64,000 bases of DNA from Cyclobacterium sp. 1_MG-2023 (GTDB lineage Bacteria; Bacteroidota; Bacteroidia; Cytophagales; Cyclobacteriaceae): assembly GCF_030546805.1 (NCBI RefSeq), contig NZ_JAUOPC010000001.1, positions 208,081 through 272,080 on the forward strand, written 5' to 3'. The position numbers and the translations under genes were made by a program. Positions 36,540 to 46,735 of the stretch are shown in pieces (positions within the stretch are counted from its first letter, which is position 1; each line of letters opens with the position of its first letter). Below the pieces are notes generated by a model. The model was not told where the DNA came from, did no database searches, and saw nothing but the letters and a program-made list of their open reading frames with translations.

Positions 36540-38903
36540 ATGAAATTAATTAGATCCAGACTGTCTTTAATGCTTGTTCTATTTTCCCTATTAAGTTGTG
36601 GAGAGAGTGATTATACGATTTATGTAAGTCCAGATGGCATCAACACACAGGAAGGTACCGAAGATTTTCCTCTGCAGACCATTGACCGAGCTTTGGAAAT
36701 GGCAATGGATATTAGAGCGGATAAAAAAGGAAAAATAAGCATTTACTTAAAGGAAGGTGAGTACCATTTACCCGCCCCTTTAGTTATTCCGAATGTCTTA
36801 AGTGATTTAGCGATCATTGGTGAAGGGGCAGAAAAAGTTAGCGTAAAAGGGTCAAAAGTGCTTCAAACGAATTGGAAGCCTTTTGATGAGCATATTTTCT
36901 TTACTGAGCTTAGTGAAGCTATTGATTTTAGCCAGTTATTTATCAATGGCAAAAAGCAAATTCTTGCCAGGTATCCTAATTATAATGAAAATGGCGGTGC
37001 TTGGCAAGGTCATGCTGCGGATGCCATCTCCAAAGAACGTGTAAGCACATGGGAAAATCCTGCAGGTGGATTTGTTCATGCCATGCACCGTGGCAGGTGG
37101 GGAGGTTTTCATTATTTAATTACCGGAGTTGATGCTGAAGGCGAACTGATACTCAGCGGTGGGCATCAAAACAATCGACCTTCAAGTATGCACCCGGAAC
37201 TCAGAATGGTGGAAAATATATTTGAGGAGTTGGACAGTGAAGGGGAATGGTATTTTGATAAGCAAACAAACAGGCTATACTTATGGGTAGAAAAAGGAAC
37301 AGATTTATCCAATTCAATCACCGAAGTATCATGGCTCAAACACCTGATAGAAATTACAGGAAATAGCAAAGAACCGGTTAAAAATATCAAGATTGAAGGC
37401 ATACGCTTTGCCCATACTAAGACTACTTTTATGGAGGGTTATGATAAGTTGCTGCGAAGTGACTGGACCATTTATAGAGGTGGGGCCATTTTATTAACCG
37501 GAACCGATTCCGTTTCAATTCTGGATTGTGAATTTACCAAATTGGGTGGAAATGTGATTTTTGTAAATGGTTACAACCGAAATACAGGGATTGTAGGAAA
37601 TCACATTCATGATTGTGGCGCAACGGCCATTGCTTTTGTTGGGGATCCTACGGCTGTTCGTTCAGGAGCTTATCAATATGAGGAGTTTGTTCCTATTGAA
37701 GACATGGATACTATCCCCGGTCCGGCCAATGAACTGTACCCTGAAACAGCCAAAGTTGCGAATAATTTGATCTATAGAATAGGCCGTATTGAAAAGCAAG
37801 TGGCAGGGGTACAGGTATCTATGGCGATGAATATTCATGTTCAAAATAATAGTATTTATGATGTACCTAGGGCAGGAATTAATGTGAGTGAAGGAACATG
37901 GGGAGGTCATTTAATTGAAAATAATGACGTGTTCAATACTGTTTTGGAAACCGGGGATCATGGGGCTTTTAACTCTTGGGGTAGAGATAGATTCTGGCAT
38001 CCCCAAAGGAAGAAAATGGATAGTCTTGTAAAAGTAAACCCTCAAATGCCTTATTGGGATGCCAAACATACAACGGTGATCAGAAATAATCGTTTTCGTT
38101 GCGACCATGGATGGGACATTGATTTGGATGATGGATCTTCCAACTATCATATTTTCAATAATTTATGTCTAAATGGAGGGATAAAATTACGCGAAGGTTT
38201 TAATAGAAAGGTGGAAAATAATATTATGCTAAACAATGGTTTCCACCCTCATGTTTGGTTTGAAGACAGTAAAGATGTGTTTAGAAAGAATATAAGCATG
38301 ACCAAACATTTCCCTATTCGCCTTGAAGGATGGGGTGAAGAAGTAGATTATAATTTGTTACCTGATTCAATTTCCCTAGCATTAGCGAGAAAAAATGGAA
38401 CAGATTTTAATAGTACCTATGGAAATCCAAAATTTCTTTCTCCTGAAACAGGTGATTTTACGATAGCAAATAATTCTCCGGCACTTCAGTTGGGGTTTAA
38501 AAATATCCCAATGGATAATTTTGGTGTTCAAATAGCTAATTTAAAAGAGATAGCTAAACAACCCAATATTCCTGAATTAAATGCTTTGTATGCTCAATAT
38601 GATGATACAAATTTAAAAAACTGGTTGGGAGCTAAACTTAAGAATGTAGAAACACTAGCTGAACAATCTGCCTCGGGTTTACATAAAAAGGCTGGAGTAA
38701 TTGTTTTAAGTGTGGCTAAAGAAAGTAAATTGGAAATGGCAGGCATTGAAGATGCTGATGTTATTGTGGAAGTAGGAGGGGAAGAAATAGAAAACATTTC
38801 GGGTTTACTTCTTAAGTACCAGGAAAATTTATGGCGTGGTGTTTTAGATTTAACGATTATCCGTAATCAGAAAAAACGGAAAATTAATGTGAATTTACAG
38901 TGA
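36540..38903 (+). CDS. Lipoprotein with right-handed beta-helix and C-terminal PDZ domain (possible glycan-active enzyme)
   Basis: 787 residues. The lipobox is 'LSLLSC' with Cys20. The start 'YTIYVSPDGINTQEGTEDFPL' is the usual opening of pectate-lyase-like parallel beta-helix proteins of Bacteroidota. The helix core spans about residues 25-640 with asparagine ladders ('NNSIYDV', 'NNRFRCDHGWDID', 'ENNIMLNNG'), and 'LFINGKKQILARYPNYNENG' resembles GH141-like proteins. A PDZ domain follows at about 713-787 ('AGVIVLSVAKESKLEMAGI', 'DADVIVEVGGEEIENISGLL'), which is an unusual addition to a beta-helix and could tether or regulate it. Glycoside hydrolase or lyase activity is inferred, not shown. 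Confidence 0.8.
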   Translation: MKLIRSRLSLMLVLFSLLSCGESDYTIYVSPDGINTQEGTEDFPLQTIDRALEMAMDIRADKKGKISIYLKEGEYHLPAPLVIPNVLSDLAIIGEGAEKVSVKGSKVLQTNWKPFDEHIFFTELSEAIDFSQLFINGKKQILARYPNYNENGGAWQGHAADAISKERVSTWENPAGGFVHAMHRGRWGGFHYLITGVDAEGELILSGGHQNNRPSSMHPELRMVENIFEELDSEGEWYFDKQTNRLYLWVEKGTDLSNSITEVSWLKHLIEITGNSKEPVKNIKIEGIRFAHTKTTFMEGYDKLLRSDWTIYRGGAILLTGTDSVSILDCEFTKLGGNVIFVNGYNRNTGIVGNHIHDCGATAIAFVGDPTAVRSGAYQYEEFVPIEDMDTIPGPANELYPETAKVANNLIYRIGRIEKQVAGVQVSMAMNIHVQNNSIYDVPRAGINVSEGTWGGHLIENNDVFNTVLETGDHGAFNSWGRDRFWHPQRKKMDSLVKVNPQMPYWDAKHTTVIRNNRFRCDHGWDIDLDDGSSNYHIFNNLCLNGGIKLREGFNRKVENNIMLNNGFHPHVWFEDSKDVFRKNISMTKHFPIRLEGWGEEVDYNLLPDSISLALARKNGTDFNSTYGNPKFLSPETGDFTIANNSPALQLGFKNIPMDNFGVQIANLKEIAKQPNIPELNALYAQYDDTNLKNWLGAKLKNVETLAEQSASGLHKKAGVIVLSVAKESKLEMAGIEDADVIVEVGGEEIENISGLLLKYQENLWRGVLDLTIIRNQKKRKINVNLQ

Positions 38904-39460
38904 GTTTTAAGTTGACAAAAGCCATTTTCTTAACTCCTTAAAGCGAAGTTTTTATGGGTTTTGCTTCAGTATTCATAAGATTTTATTGAAATATGTAGTA
39001 AAATTATTATTTGAATAATTTTTTCAAAAAATAAATATATAGACTGTATCTTCTTTTTTGTGTTTTAGATATTATTTTTTGTTCTTTGAATATTTTTTCT
39101 AAATAAAGTTTGGGAAATTAACATTGATCATATATTATATATAGTAAAATTGTTAATTTTGCATATACAATTGAGTGAAATTCTAGGAAATCTATCAGCT
39201 TTCTTGGAATGATGTTTTTTGTACGTGAATGGTTAAATATCCAAATAAATGGTTTTTTAGGTGGTTAAACTAGTAAGGTGCTGCTTTTTTTCTGCAGATA
39301 AAGAAAGGAATACTTTCTCCCATTTAGGTAATGCTCTAGTAGTTGATTTTTATTATTATAAATAAACTATTTTATTGCACATCCTAATTTATATAAATTA
39401 ATACATAGAAAAATAAAGAATAATTTTTTTATATCATTTAATTATAACAGCCCTAATATT
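38904..39460. other. Intergenic region, A/T-rich, no gene seen
   Basis: About 560 nt with long T- and A-runs and no open frame or RNA-like structure that I can support. It should contain the promoter of the LruC lipoprotein gene. Confidence 0.4.
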
Positions 39461-41452
39461 ATGAAAAAAATTAAATTAAATTTATTAACGATTATAGTTT
39501 TATCGCTATTAAATGGTTGTAATCTTTTCTCTCCCGAAGACAAGGTAGATACAGATGGCGATTTGTTATCCTTGAGCATTCCATCAGGGTTTGATTTCAG
39601 TACATATCATGATGTGACCATCAATATAGAAGACGATGGCAACTATGCGAAATATGAAATTTTTGCTTATACAGAAGATTTATATGATGCAGGCACTGAA
39701 ACATTTGAAGATGAGTTTGGTGAAACTGTCACAGAAACCATCTACAAATCTGAAGTTATGGAAAAGCTACTTTTTACCGGTGTCCCTAATGATGGTGTGT
39801 TGGAGCAAACAATTAATTTGCCTAAATTTTATGATAAAGTATATATCCGCAGAAATGAGAATTTAAATTACTCTTCAACTATAGAGGAGATTGTGGACCA
39901 AAAAGTAAATTTTTCATTTAACAATTCAAATCCAAATGAAAGAACTTTGGCGGAAGGGGATGTTACCGATTATTTATACTGTGTCAATGGAAATGGACAG
40001 TTGTTTCAAGTTGACCCGTTAACAGGTGATTTAACAGATTTGTCAACTATGCCTATGGGAAGTTACACCTGTGCCATAGACCAAGAAAATAAGGTGCTGT
40101 ATTCGATTGGTAAATCTAAACCTTACCCATTAATGAAGTATTCGATAGTGGATAATAGTTGGGAAACGGTAGCGAATCTTGGTATGGGAGGTCCTAGATT
40201 GGATTTTAACACTAAAGACGGTTTGTTGTATTTTTCTGATAACAGCGCCAACCTTTTTGTATTTGATCCTGCTACCGGCGAAAATTTAGATAAAAAGAGT
40301 ATTCTAGGACTTCACAATACTACTGGTGGGGATTTAGCATTTGCAGAAGATGGAACACTTTTCATTTGTACATTTTCTGGTTTATATGAGTTGGAATTAA
40401 ATGATGATGGAGATTATTCAAGTACTAGAATCAGTGCCGATAATTTACCATTTACCCCAACCTCAATGACCTTTGATTCTAACAAAGAATTATGGTTGGC
40501 TGAAGCCTCCTCAAGTGCAGATTTGATTATAATGGACACAGAAACAGGTGGATGGGAATACAAATATGGTGCAAGGGCCAATAATGGTACAAGTTATGGA
40601 AGGAAGTTAAATGACCTAACTACATTTAGGGTGTATTCCGATGTGGTTGATGAAACGGATTCGGATGGTGATGGCATTAAAGATTCTGATGATGCTTTTC
40701 CAGATGATGCAGATGCTGCCTTTGAGTCTTTTACTCCGAGTAAGTATGGTAGAGGTACCATTGCTTTTGAAGATTTATGGCCTTCTTCCGGTGATTACGA
40801 TTTTAATGATGCTGCATTGAGTTATCAAGCCATCGCAATTTTAAATTCAGACAATCTAGCAGTTAGGTTGGAGCTTATTTGTAATATAAAAGCCAATGGG
40901 GCGGGCTATACCAATGGCATAGGCTTTGAAATAGAAGGTCTTAATCCTTCTAAAGTGGCGAGTGTTACAGGTACAGTATTGAATCAAGGTTATATTACGA
41001 CCAATGACAATGGTACCGAGGCTGACCAAGAGAATACCGTTATTATTTTAGCCGATGATGTCGACAATTTATTGAACGAAACCACAATAACGATTAGTTT
41101 TGTTGAATCTATTAGTACCTCTGAACTCGGTGTAGCACCTTTTAATCCGTTTATAATCATAAACAAGGAGAGGGAAAAAGAAGTACATCTACCTTATAAA
41201 AGCATTACCAGCTTGGGCAATCAAAGCTATGTATTCACGGGGGATAACAAAGACATCGATGGGAATTTTATCTCTGAAAATGGCTACCCATGGGCAATAA
41301 GCATTATTCATGATTTTAAAGTTCCCAAAGAGAAAGTGGATATTACTTCAGCTTATAATTTCTTTGGAGCTTGGGCGGAATCTGGAGGAACTGCCTATGA
41401 GGATTGGTACAAAGATAATCCCGGAAATAGGAATGAAGATTTAATTGAATAG
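39461..41452 (+). CDS. LruC-domain lipoprotein
   Basis: 663 residues: the lipobox 'LSLLNGC' gives Cys20. Residues 25-150 are beta-rich. Residues 160-390 look like a propeller ('LYCVNGNGQLFQVDPLTG', 'LYSIGKSKPYPLMKYSIVD'). A calcium-type linker 'DSDGDGIKDSDDAFPDD' lies near 397-413. The LruC domain starts at about 425 with 'RGTIAFEDLWPSSGDYDFND', its hallmark, and runs to the C-terminus ('GAWAESGGTAYEDWYKDNPG'). LruC proteins are surface lipoproteins seen in Leptospira and Bacteroidota; their role is unclear. It is convergent with the first SusCD unit, with a terminator between. Confidence 0.85.
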   Translation: MKKIKLNLLTIIVLSLLNGCNLFSPEDKVDTDGDLLSLSIPSGFDFSTYHDVTINIEDDGNYAKYEIFAYTEDLYDAGTETFEDEFGETVTETIYKSEVMEKLLFTGVPNDGVLEQTINLPKFYDKVYIRRNENLNYSSTIEEIVDQKVNFSFNNSNPNERTLAEGDVTDYLYCVNGNGQLFQVDPLTGDLTDLSTMPMGSYTCAIDQENKVLYSIGKSKPYPLMKYSIVDNSWETVANLGMGGPRLDFNTKDGLLYFSDNSANLFVFDPATGENLDKKSILGLHNTTGGDLAFAEDGTLFICTFSGLYELELNDDGDYSSTRISADNLPFTPTSMTFDSNKELWLAEASSSADLIIMDTETGGWEYKYGARANNGTSYGRKLNDLTTFRVYSDVVDETDSDGDGIKDSDDAFPDDADAAFESFTPSKYGRGTIAFEDLWPSSGDYDFNDAALSYQAIAILNSDNLAVRLELICNIKANGAGYTNGIGFEIEGLNPSKVASVTGTVLNQGYITTNDNGTEADQENTVIILADDVDNLLNETTITISFVESISTSELGVAPFNPFIIINKEREKEVHLPYKSITSLGNQSYVFTGDNKDIDGNFISENGYPWAISIIHDFKVPKEKVDITSAYNFFGAWAESGGTAYEDWYKDNPGNRNEDLIE

Positions 41453-41481
41453 GGAGATTATTATTGTTTAATATCACCGCA

Positions 41482-41519
41482 AACACCTTGAGAAGATCAT
41501 CTTCCAAGGTGTTTTTTTT
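41482..41519 (+). terminator. Terminator of the LruC lipoprotein gene
   Basis: aacaccttg (41482-41490) pairs with caaggtgtt across a short partly paired centre (agaag...cttc) and is followed by eight T's, on the + strand, 30 nt after the stop codon. Confidence 0.85.
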
Positions 41520-41587
41520 GCAGTAACTAAGTTAATCTTAATTGTTGTTTTTGACTTTATCCCTTTAAGCGTTTATACCGAAACTAA

Positions 41588-41625
41588 AAAAAGGTTTACC
41601 GAAATTACTTTTAGTAAACCTTTTT
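41588..41625 (-). terminator. Terminator of the first SusC-SusD unit
   Basis: aaaaaggtttac (41588-41599) and gtaaaccttttt (41614-41625) form a 12-bp stem around a 14-nt loop, with A-tracts on the + strand that become T-tracts for the - strand transcript. It lies just after the susD-like stop. The same stem recurs after the second susD-like gene. Confidence 0.85.
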
Positions 41626-41650
41626 AATTTAGTTGGTGGTTAATAGGTGT

Positions 41651-43327
41651 TTAATAAGGTAAGCCTGTTCCTTGCAATAACCACATTCTTGAGCGGGTAT
41701 CATCATTTGATGGCACCTGAACAAATTCAGATTTCTCCAGTCTCTCTACCGCTTCATTGTATTTCTCAACATACTGAGGATCGGGAGGGTTTGGTGAATC
41801 ATAATGGTACCTAATTGGAATAGCAGGCTGTGCTGCATCATATGGTGGTACAAAATCCGGATAACCTGTTCTTCTCCAATCAAACCAAGGCTCGGGCCTA
41901 AAAAACATAGATATGTATTTTTGAGTCATGATGCGCTCATGTTTATTGGTTGCCTGATTCAAGTCAACATCTTCCTGACTGTAAAATTCATTAAAATCAA
42001 AACCTCCTACATAGTCACCAAATATTCCCCATTCATCCATGGAAGCTTCAATAGCCTTCTTATAATGACCTTCTGCATCACTGACTCCAAATGCCCCAAT
42101 TTCTGCAGCTTCTGCCAATATAAATTCAACTTCAGAATAGGTAATAATATCCATACCCACATATTCATTAGCATTTTGGAAATAAATATCGCTAAGACGA
42201 CTATTAAATGGAGTAGTTTTGGGCTCTACTGATGTAGCTTGAGGACCCGCATTATAGGCTGTCCATGAGGCCTGACTACCAACCGGTAATCCAACATACA
42301 GACTAGTATCCAGGTCATCATACCCACTAGGGTAGGGCAACACTTCAACAGGGAAAGTCTGTCCAAGAGGATCCGTATATTGGATTGTTGTGGCTGTAGC
42401 AATATCCATATCCCATTTCTTTTCAACAGGCCTTAACCACCTATACAACCTGGGATCGTTTTGGTCTCTTAAAGAATTAAGAAAACCTAAGCCCATTCTT
42501 CTAGCATAAGTTAGTTCAGAAGCCCTGAATGGGCCCCCTTGAAAAGAAGTAGCCGCAGAATTTCCAATATAATCTAGAACAGCATTGTCTTCACTACTAG
42601 TAAAAACATTTTGAGCAGCATCCTGAAATTCAGCATCTATATCAACACTTAACTCTCCTTTTTTATTGTTCAACAACAAACACATTCTGATTCTAAGGGA
42701 GTTAATAAACTTTATCCATTTATCTTTATCTCCATTGTAAAGCAAATCATATCCATCCAAAACCGGCACTTCATTGCCGGAAATTCCTTCAATCATATTT
42801 TTTGCTGTTTTCAAATCCATCAAAAGGGTTTCATAAATCTCTTTCTGCTGATCATACTTTGGGAAAACAATTCCTTCCTCCAGCTGATTCGTTTCTGAAA
42901 AGGGAGCATCTCCATATATCTTCGTAACTAGGTCGGTTAATGTAGCCCTATATACCAAAGCTACTGCCTCAGTAAAAACGTTTCCTTGCTCTTTGCTGAG
43001 GTCAGACATGGCTTGAACATCCACTAAATTAGAATAAATACTTGCCCAAGGACTACTTTGTCCCGGCGTCCAATAAAGTGCATTTAATTCCTCCGATTTA
43101 TAACCATCACCAACCTGGTAATACTGCAATAAGGAAGGGATCCTTGAACCCCAATAACCCAGCCCGCTATAAGTACTAGCCAAATTATATGTGTTTGTAG
43201 TTAATAGAAAGTTTGGATCAACTTCGTTTACATCGTTAGGACTTACATTCAATTTATCAAAATCACTACATGAGTTTAGGATTGGAATGAATGCAATGGA
43301 TAATATTATTATTATAAATTTCTTCAT
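41651..43327 (-). CDS. SusD/RagB-like surface lipoprotein, copy 1
   Basis: 558 residues from the ATG at 43327; a TTG two codons upstream would add little. The signal peptide 'MKKFIIIILSIAFIPILNSC' gives lipid Cys20. SusD-like proteins are outer-leaflet lids that bind a glycan or peptide and hand it to their SusC partner. The fold is TPR-rich; the 'FLLTTNTYNLASTYSG', 'TQKYISMFFRPEPWFDWRRT' (near the end) and 'SRMWLLQGTGLPY' ends fit the SusD-like 2 group. It follows the susC-like gene by 18 nt on the - strand. It is close to identical to the copy at 47622-49298. The ligand is not predictable and no glycosidase lies in the unit. Confidence 0.94.
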   Translation of the reverse strand: MKKFIIIILSIAFIPILNSCSDFDKLNVSPNDVNEVDPNFLLTTNTYNLASTYSGLGYWGSRIPSLLQYYQVGDGYKSEELNALYWTPGQSSPWASIYSNLVDVQAMSDLSKEQGNVFTEAVALVYRATLTDLVTKIYGDAPFSETNQLEEGIVFPKYDQQKEIYETLLMDLKTAKNMIEGISGNEVPVLDGYDLLYNGDKDKWIKFINSLRIRMCLLLNNKKGELSVDIDAEFQDAAQNVFTSSEDNAVLDYIGNSAATSFQGGPFRASELTYARRMGLGFLNSLRDQNDPRLYRWLRPVEKKWDMDIATATTIQYTDPLGQTFPVEVLPYPSGYDDLDTSLYVGLPVGSQASWTAYNAGPQATSVEPKTTPFNSRLSDIYFQNANEYVGMDIITYSEVEFILAEAAEIGAFGVSDAEGHYKKAIEASMDEWGIFGDYVGGFDFNEFYSQEDVDLNQATNKHERIMTQKYISMFFRPEPWFDWRRTGYPDFVPPYDAAQPAIPIRYHYDSPNPPDPQYVEKYNEAVERLEKSEFVQVPSNDDTRSRMWLLQGTGLPY

Positions 43328-43345
43328 GATCAATATTTATTACAA

Positions 43346-46300
43346 TTAAAACCCAACATTTAATTTCAAACCTATGCTACGGGTACGTGGAATCACCGAG
43401 TAAAACTCATACCCAGGTTCATTTCTATTTCCTACGGCGGTGTAAGCAGTTTCAGGATCGATGAATACATTGTGTTTTGTCCACATGAATACATTTTGAC
43501 CTAACAAAGACAAAGACATGTTTTGAAGTTTCATCTTATTTACTACAGCTTTTGGAAACCTATAAGTAATGGATAACTCTCTTAACTTCACATAAGTTGA
43601 ACTGTACAAGTTAGCTGATGCTAAATATCTATCAGCGCCTTTTTGTGCATTATACGGACTTAACCATATTGTTCCCGGACCACCAAAATTCTCGATATAA
43701 CCACCTTCACCATCTTCTCTAACGCCTACATCAAAACTGGCATCTTCTACATAAACTTTTACCCCATCAGCATTTATATAACTTCTGGCTTCTCTTTGTT
43801 CCTCTGTTGGCCAAGGAAAACCTCCCAGTTCAGCATCTCGACCTCCAACCCATTCATGTGAAAATTTCTCAGGGTTATCTTTGATTTGCTGTACGATATC
43901 TATGTTAGGATCATAATCTACACTACCATTAATATATTCAGGAAATCTACCATCATTCTTACCTTGCCTCAAAGTCTCTGAATAAAACTGACCTCCTGAT
44001 CTCCAGTCAAAAACTGCAGCAAAGGTAAAGTTTTTGTATTGTACAGTTGGGTTAATACCCAATACAAAATCAGGGTTGTAGTTACCTATTTTCTCAAAAT
44101 TCTCAGGATTTTGATCTCTTTCAGGCTTACCATTGCTGTATATAATGGCATGACCATAATACTCAGAATTTGGATCTTCCACTTTAAAATAAGGCGCTTG
44201 ATAAATATCTCCTACCTGATCTCCCGGATAAGTATAGAAATAAGCGTATCCTTGGCTATAACCAAAATATTCAACCCCATCAGCTAGCTCTACAATGGTA
44301 GTTCTATTTCTAGTGAAATTTATTCCTAAATCAAATGAAAAATCCTTTTTTCTAACAATAGAGCTACCTAGCGTGATATCCCAGCCATTACTTCTTACCA
44401 AACCTGCATTGATTAGTTTGCTATTTGCTCCTGAAGTAATTGGCGTATTAATTCCAAGAACCTGATTTTCATTATCCATGGTATAGTAGGTCGCATCTAA
44501 CGATATTCTGTTATCGAAAAGTGACAAGTCAATACCAACTTCTTTGGATGTAGCTATTTCAGGTTTTAGCTGAGCATTTTTAGCAACCTTGTCAATACTG
44601 GCCCGTTTAGTATCTCCCCAATCTACACCAAAATTATAATACCTTTGGAGCTGATAAGGGTCTACATCGTTACCTACCTGAGCATAACCTGCACGAACCT
44701 TGGCAAGGCTAACCCAAGCCGGCATGTCAAACATTTCATTTACTAGCACACTTAAAGAAGCTGAAGGGTAGAAATAGGAGCGGTTTTCTTTGGGCAATGT
44801 ACTTGACCAGTCATTTCTAGCCGTAAGATCAAGATATACCGTATTTTTATAGCCAATAGAGGTTTGAGCAAAAAGGCTGTTCACTTTCTTTTTACTCAAA
44901 AAGTTATTATATATTACAGAACCAGGGCCTCCATTACTAATGGTATACAAGCCTGGAATAACCAGATTAGTTGTTGAATTATGAATATTTTCCTGGTAGT
45001 TGTACCTTAGGTTTCCACCGGCATTGGCTTGTAGATCAAAATCTCCAAATGTTTTGTTATAGGAGAAAAGACCTTCCCAGTTTTGTTCCCTAAAACTGGA
45101 ATTTTGAATATCGTAGTTTCCCTTAGGCATACTATTTGTGTCCCAAGGCCTTTGATTTACTGCTCTTTGGTTCAATTGACTTCTTAAGTACCTAGCTGTA
45201 AAACGCAAGTCCTTAGCGAACTCATAACCCACTTGTATTTTAGTCATGGCCTGAACGCGATCAAAACTGGTTGTGGCCAACTCTTGCATCAGATAAGGGT
45301 TGTTCCACCTTTCCTTCCAGCGGGTTTGAACGATACCTTCTTGGTTTGGCATCCACCAGGTGTCCGGATTGCTATAAAGTGACATGTCCACTTGTGGTCC
45401 AACAGTTAAAATAGCTCTTGTTGGGGTAAGAAAACCATCATTGGTATTTGGCCTATTGCCTGAACTTGACTCATTCAAAGAGGTCATTACAGTCACTTCC
45501 AATTTATCCGTTAAGTGCATGGTTCCATTGATGCTGATGTTGTTCTTTTTTAAGTCCACATTTGGCATAATGCCTTTATTAAGGTAATTACCCATAGAAA
45601 CGCGAAAGTTAGCCTTGTCATAGTTTCCGGTAACACCTACATTATTTGCCTGAGTCCAGCCGTTTTGATAAAAATCCTGCTGACGATTTATATTATTTTC
45701 ATAAGAAATCAATTCGCTTGGACTATCCTGGTTTCTTTGTTGGGCGATAAAACCATTGTCTAACTTAGGTCCCCAGAATTCATAAGCATCATTTTCAAAT
45801 ACAAAAGCTCCTTCTTGGCCTGAAGCATACTCAGTTTGAATAGGAAGATAGGCATATGGAGTATCCATAATGAATGATGAATTGAAATCTACACCTAGCC
45901 CTTTTTTCTGATCTGAACCTGATTTGGTTGTAATAAGCACGACACCATTCGCTGCCCGTGAACCATAAAGGGCCGCAGCACTAGGTCCTTTTAAAACTGA
46001 CATTGATTCTATATCTTCCGGGTTAATGTCTGAGATAGCATTGCCAAGGTCAGCCTGATTAAATAGGTTATCCGTAGTGTTATAAACCGGCACACCATCA
46101 ATTACGAACAAAGGTTGATTGTCGGAGTTTAAGGATGATGCTCCTCTAATCACCATATTCATAGAAGATCCTTTAACTCCGTAGGTTTGAGAAATTTGAA
46201 CACCGGCTATCTTTCCTTGCATGGAGCTAAGTACACTAGCCTGAGGCGTTTTATTCAAATCATCACCATTAACTGTACCTACTGAATACCCCAAGGATTC

Positions 46301-46735
46301 TTTCTCACGAGAAATACCCAAGGCTGTGATGACCACCTCATTCAATCCTACTAAGTCTTCTTCCAAAGTAATATTAATTATGGACCTAGACCCTATGCTC
46401 ACTTCTTGGCTCTGATAACCTATATAAGAGAACTGAAGCACTTCAGTATTGGAAGGAACGCTAATGGAGAAGTCCCCATCTAATTTGGTTACGGTACCGT
46501 TTGAAGTCCCTTTAGCTAAAACTGCCACACCAACTAGTGGAAAACCTTCTGAATCTGTTACAACTCCGGTAATCGTATTACCTTGAGATTGACCAATGCC
46601 TGTATTTTGGGAATAAGTAATTGTACTAAAGAGCATTGCAGTACTTAATACAAACAAAAACAGACCTAACTGCAAAATCCGTATTGTTTTATGGGGGAGA
46701 CTTACTAAATCTCTTTTTAATAAATTTTCTTTCAT
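43346..46735 (-). CDS. SusC/RagA-like TonB-dependent outer-membrane transporter, copy 1
   Basis: 1129 residues. A long signal region (about 1-43, 'ILQLGLFLFVLSTAMLFSTI') is followed by a carboxypeptidase-regulatory-like domain (about 54-130, 'TITGVVTDSEGFPLVGVAVL', 'GTVTKLDGDFSISVP'). Then comes the plug (about 145-260; 'VLSSMQGKIAGVQI', 'FVIDGVPVYN', 'IESMSVLKGPSAAALYGSRA', 'ANGVVLITTKSG'), and a 22-strand barrel to the C-terminal aromatic 'IGLKLNVGF'. There is no STN domain and no adjacent FecI/FecR pair, so regulation by that route is not visible here. It transports a glycan or peptide with its SusD partner. Confidence 0.95.
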   Translation of the reverse strand: MKENLLKRDLVSLPHKTIRILQLGLFLFVLSTAMLFSTITYSQNTGIGQSQGNTITGVVTDSEGFPLVGVAVLAKGTSNGTVTKLDGDFSISVPSNTEVLQFSYIGYQSQEVSIGSRSIINITLEEDLVGLNEVVITALGISREKESLGYSVGTVNGDDLNKTPQASVLSSMQGKIAGVQISQTYGVKGSSMNMVIRGASSLNSDNQPLFVIDGVPVYNTTDNLFNQADLGNAISDINPEDIESMSVLKGPSAAALYGSRAANGVVLITTKSGSDQKKGLGVDFNSSFIMDTPYAYLPIQTEYASGQEGAFVFENDAYEFWGPKLDNGFIAQQRNQDSPSELISYENNINRQQDFYQNGWTQANNVGVTGNYDKANFRVSMGNYLNKGIMPNVDLKKNNISINGTMHLTDKLEVTVMTSLNESSSGNRPNTNDGFLTPTRAILTVGPQVDMSLYSNPDTWWMPNQEGIVQTRWKERWNNPYLMQELATTSFDRVQAMTKIQVGYEFAKDLRFTARYLRSQLNQRAVNQRPWDTNSMPKGNYDIQNSSFREQNWEGLFSYNKTFGDFDLQANAGGNLRYNYQENIHNSTTNLVIPGLYTISNGGPGSVIYNNFLSKKKVNSLFAQTSIGYKNTVYLDLTARNDWSSTLPKENRSYFYPSASLSVLVNEMFDMPAWVSLAKVRAGYAQVGNDVDPYQLQRYYNFGVDWGDTKRASIDKVAKNAQLKPEIATSKEVGIDLSLFDNRISLDATYYTMDNENQVLGINTPITSGANSKLINAGLVRSNGWDITLGSSIVRKKDFSFDLGINFTRNRTTIVELADGVEYFGYSQGYAYFYTYPGDQVGDIYQAPYFKVEDPNSEYYGHAIIYSNGKPERDQNPENFEKIGNYNPDFVLGINPTVQYKNFTFAAVFDWRSGGQFYSETLRQGKNDGRFPEYINGSVDYDPNIDIVQQIKDNPEKFSHEWVGGRDAELGGFPWPTEEQREARSYINADGVKVYVEDASFDVGVREDGEGGYIENFGGPGTIWLSPYNAQKGADRYLASANLYSSTYVKLRELSITYRFPKAVVNKMKLQNMSLSLLGQNVFMWTKHNVFIDPETAYTAVGNRNEPGYEFYSVIPRTRSIGLKLNVGF

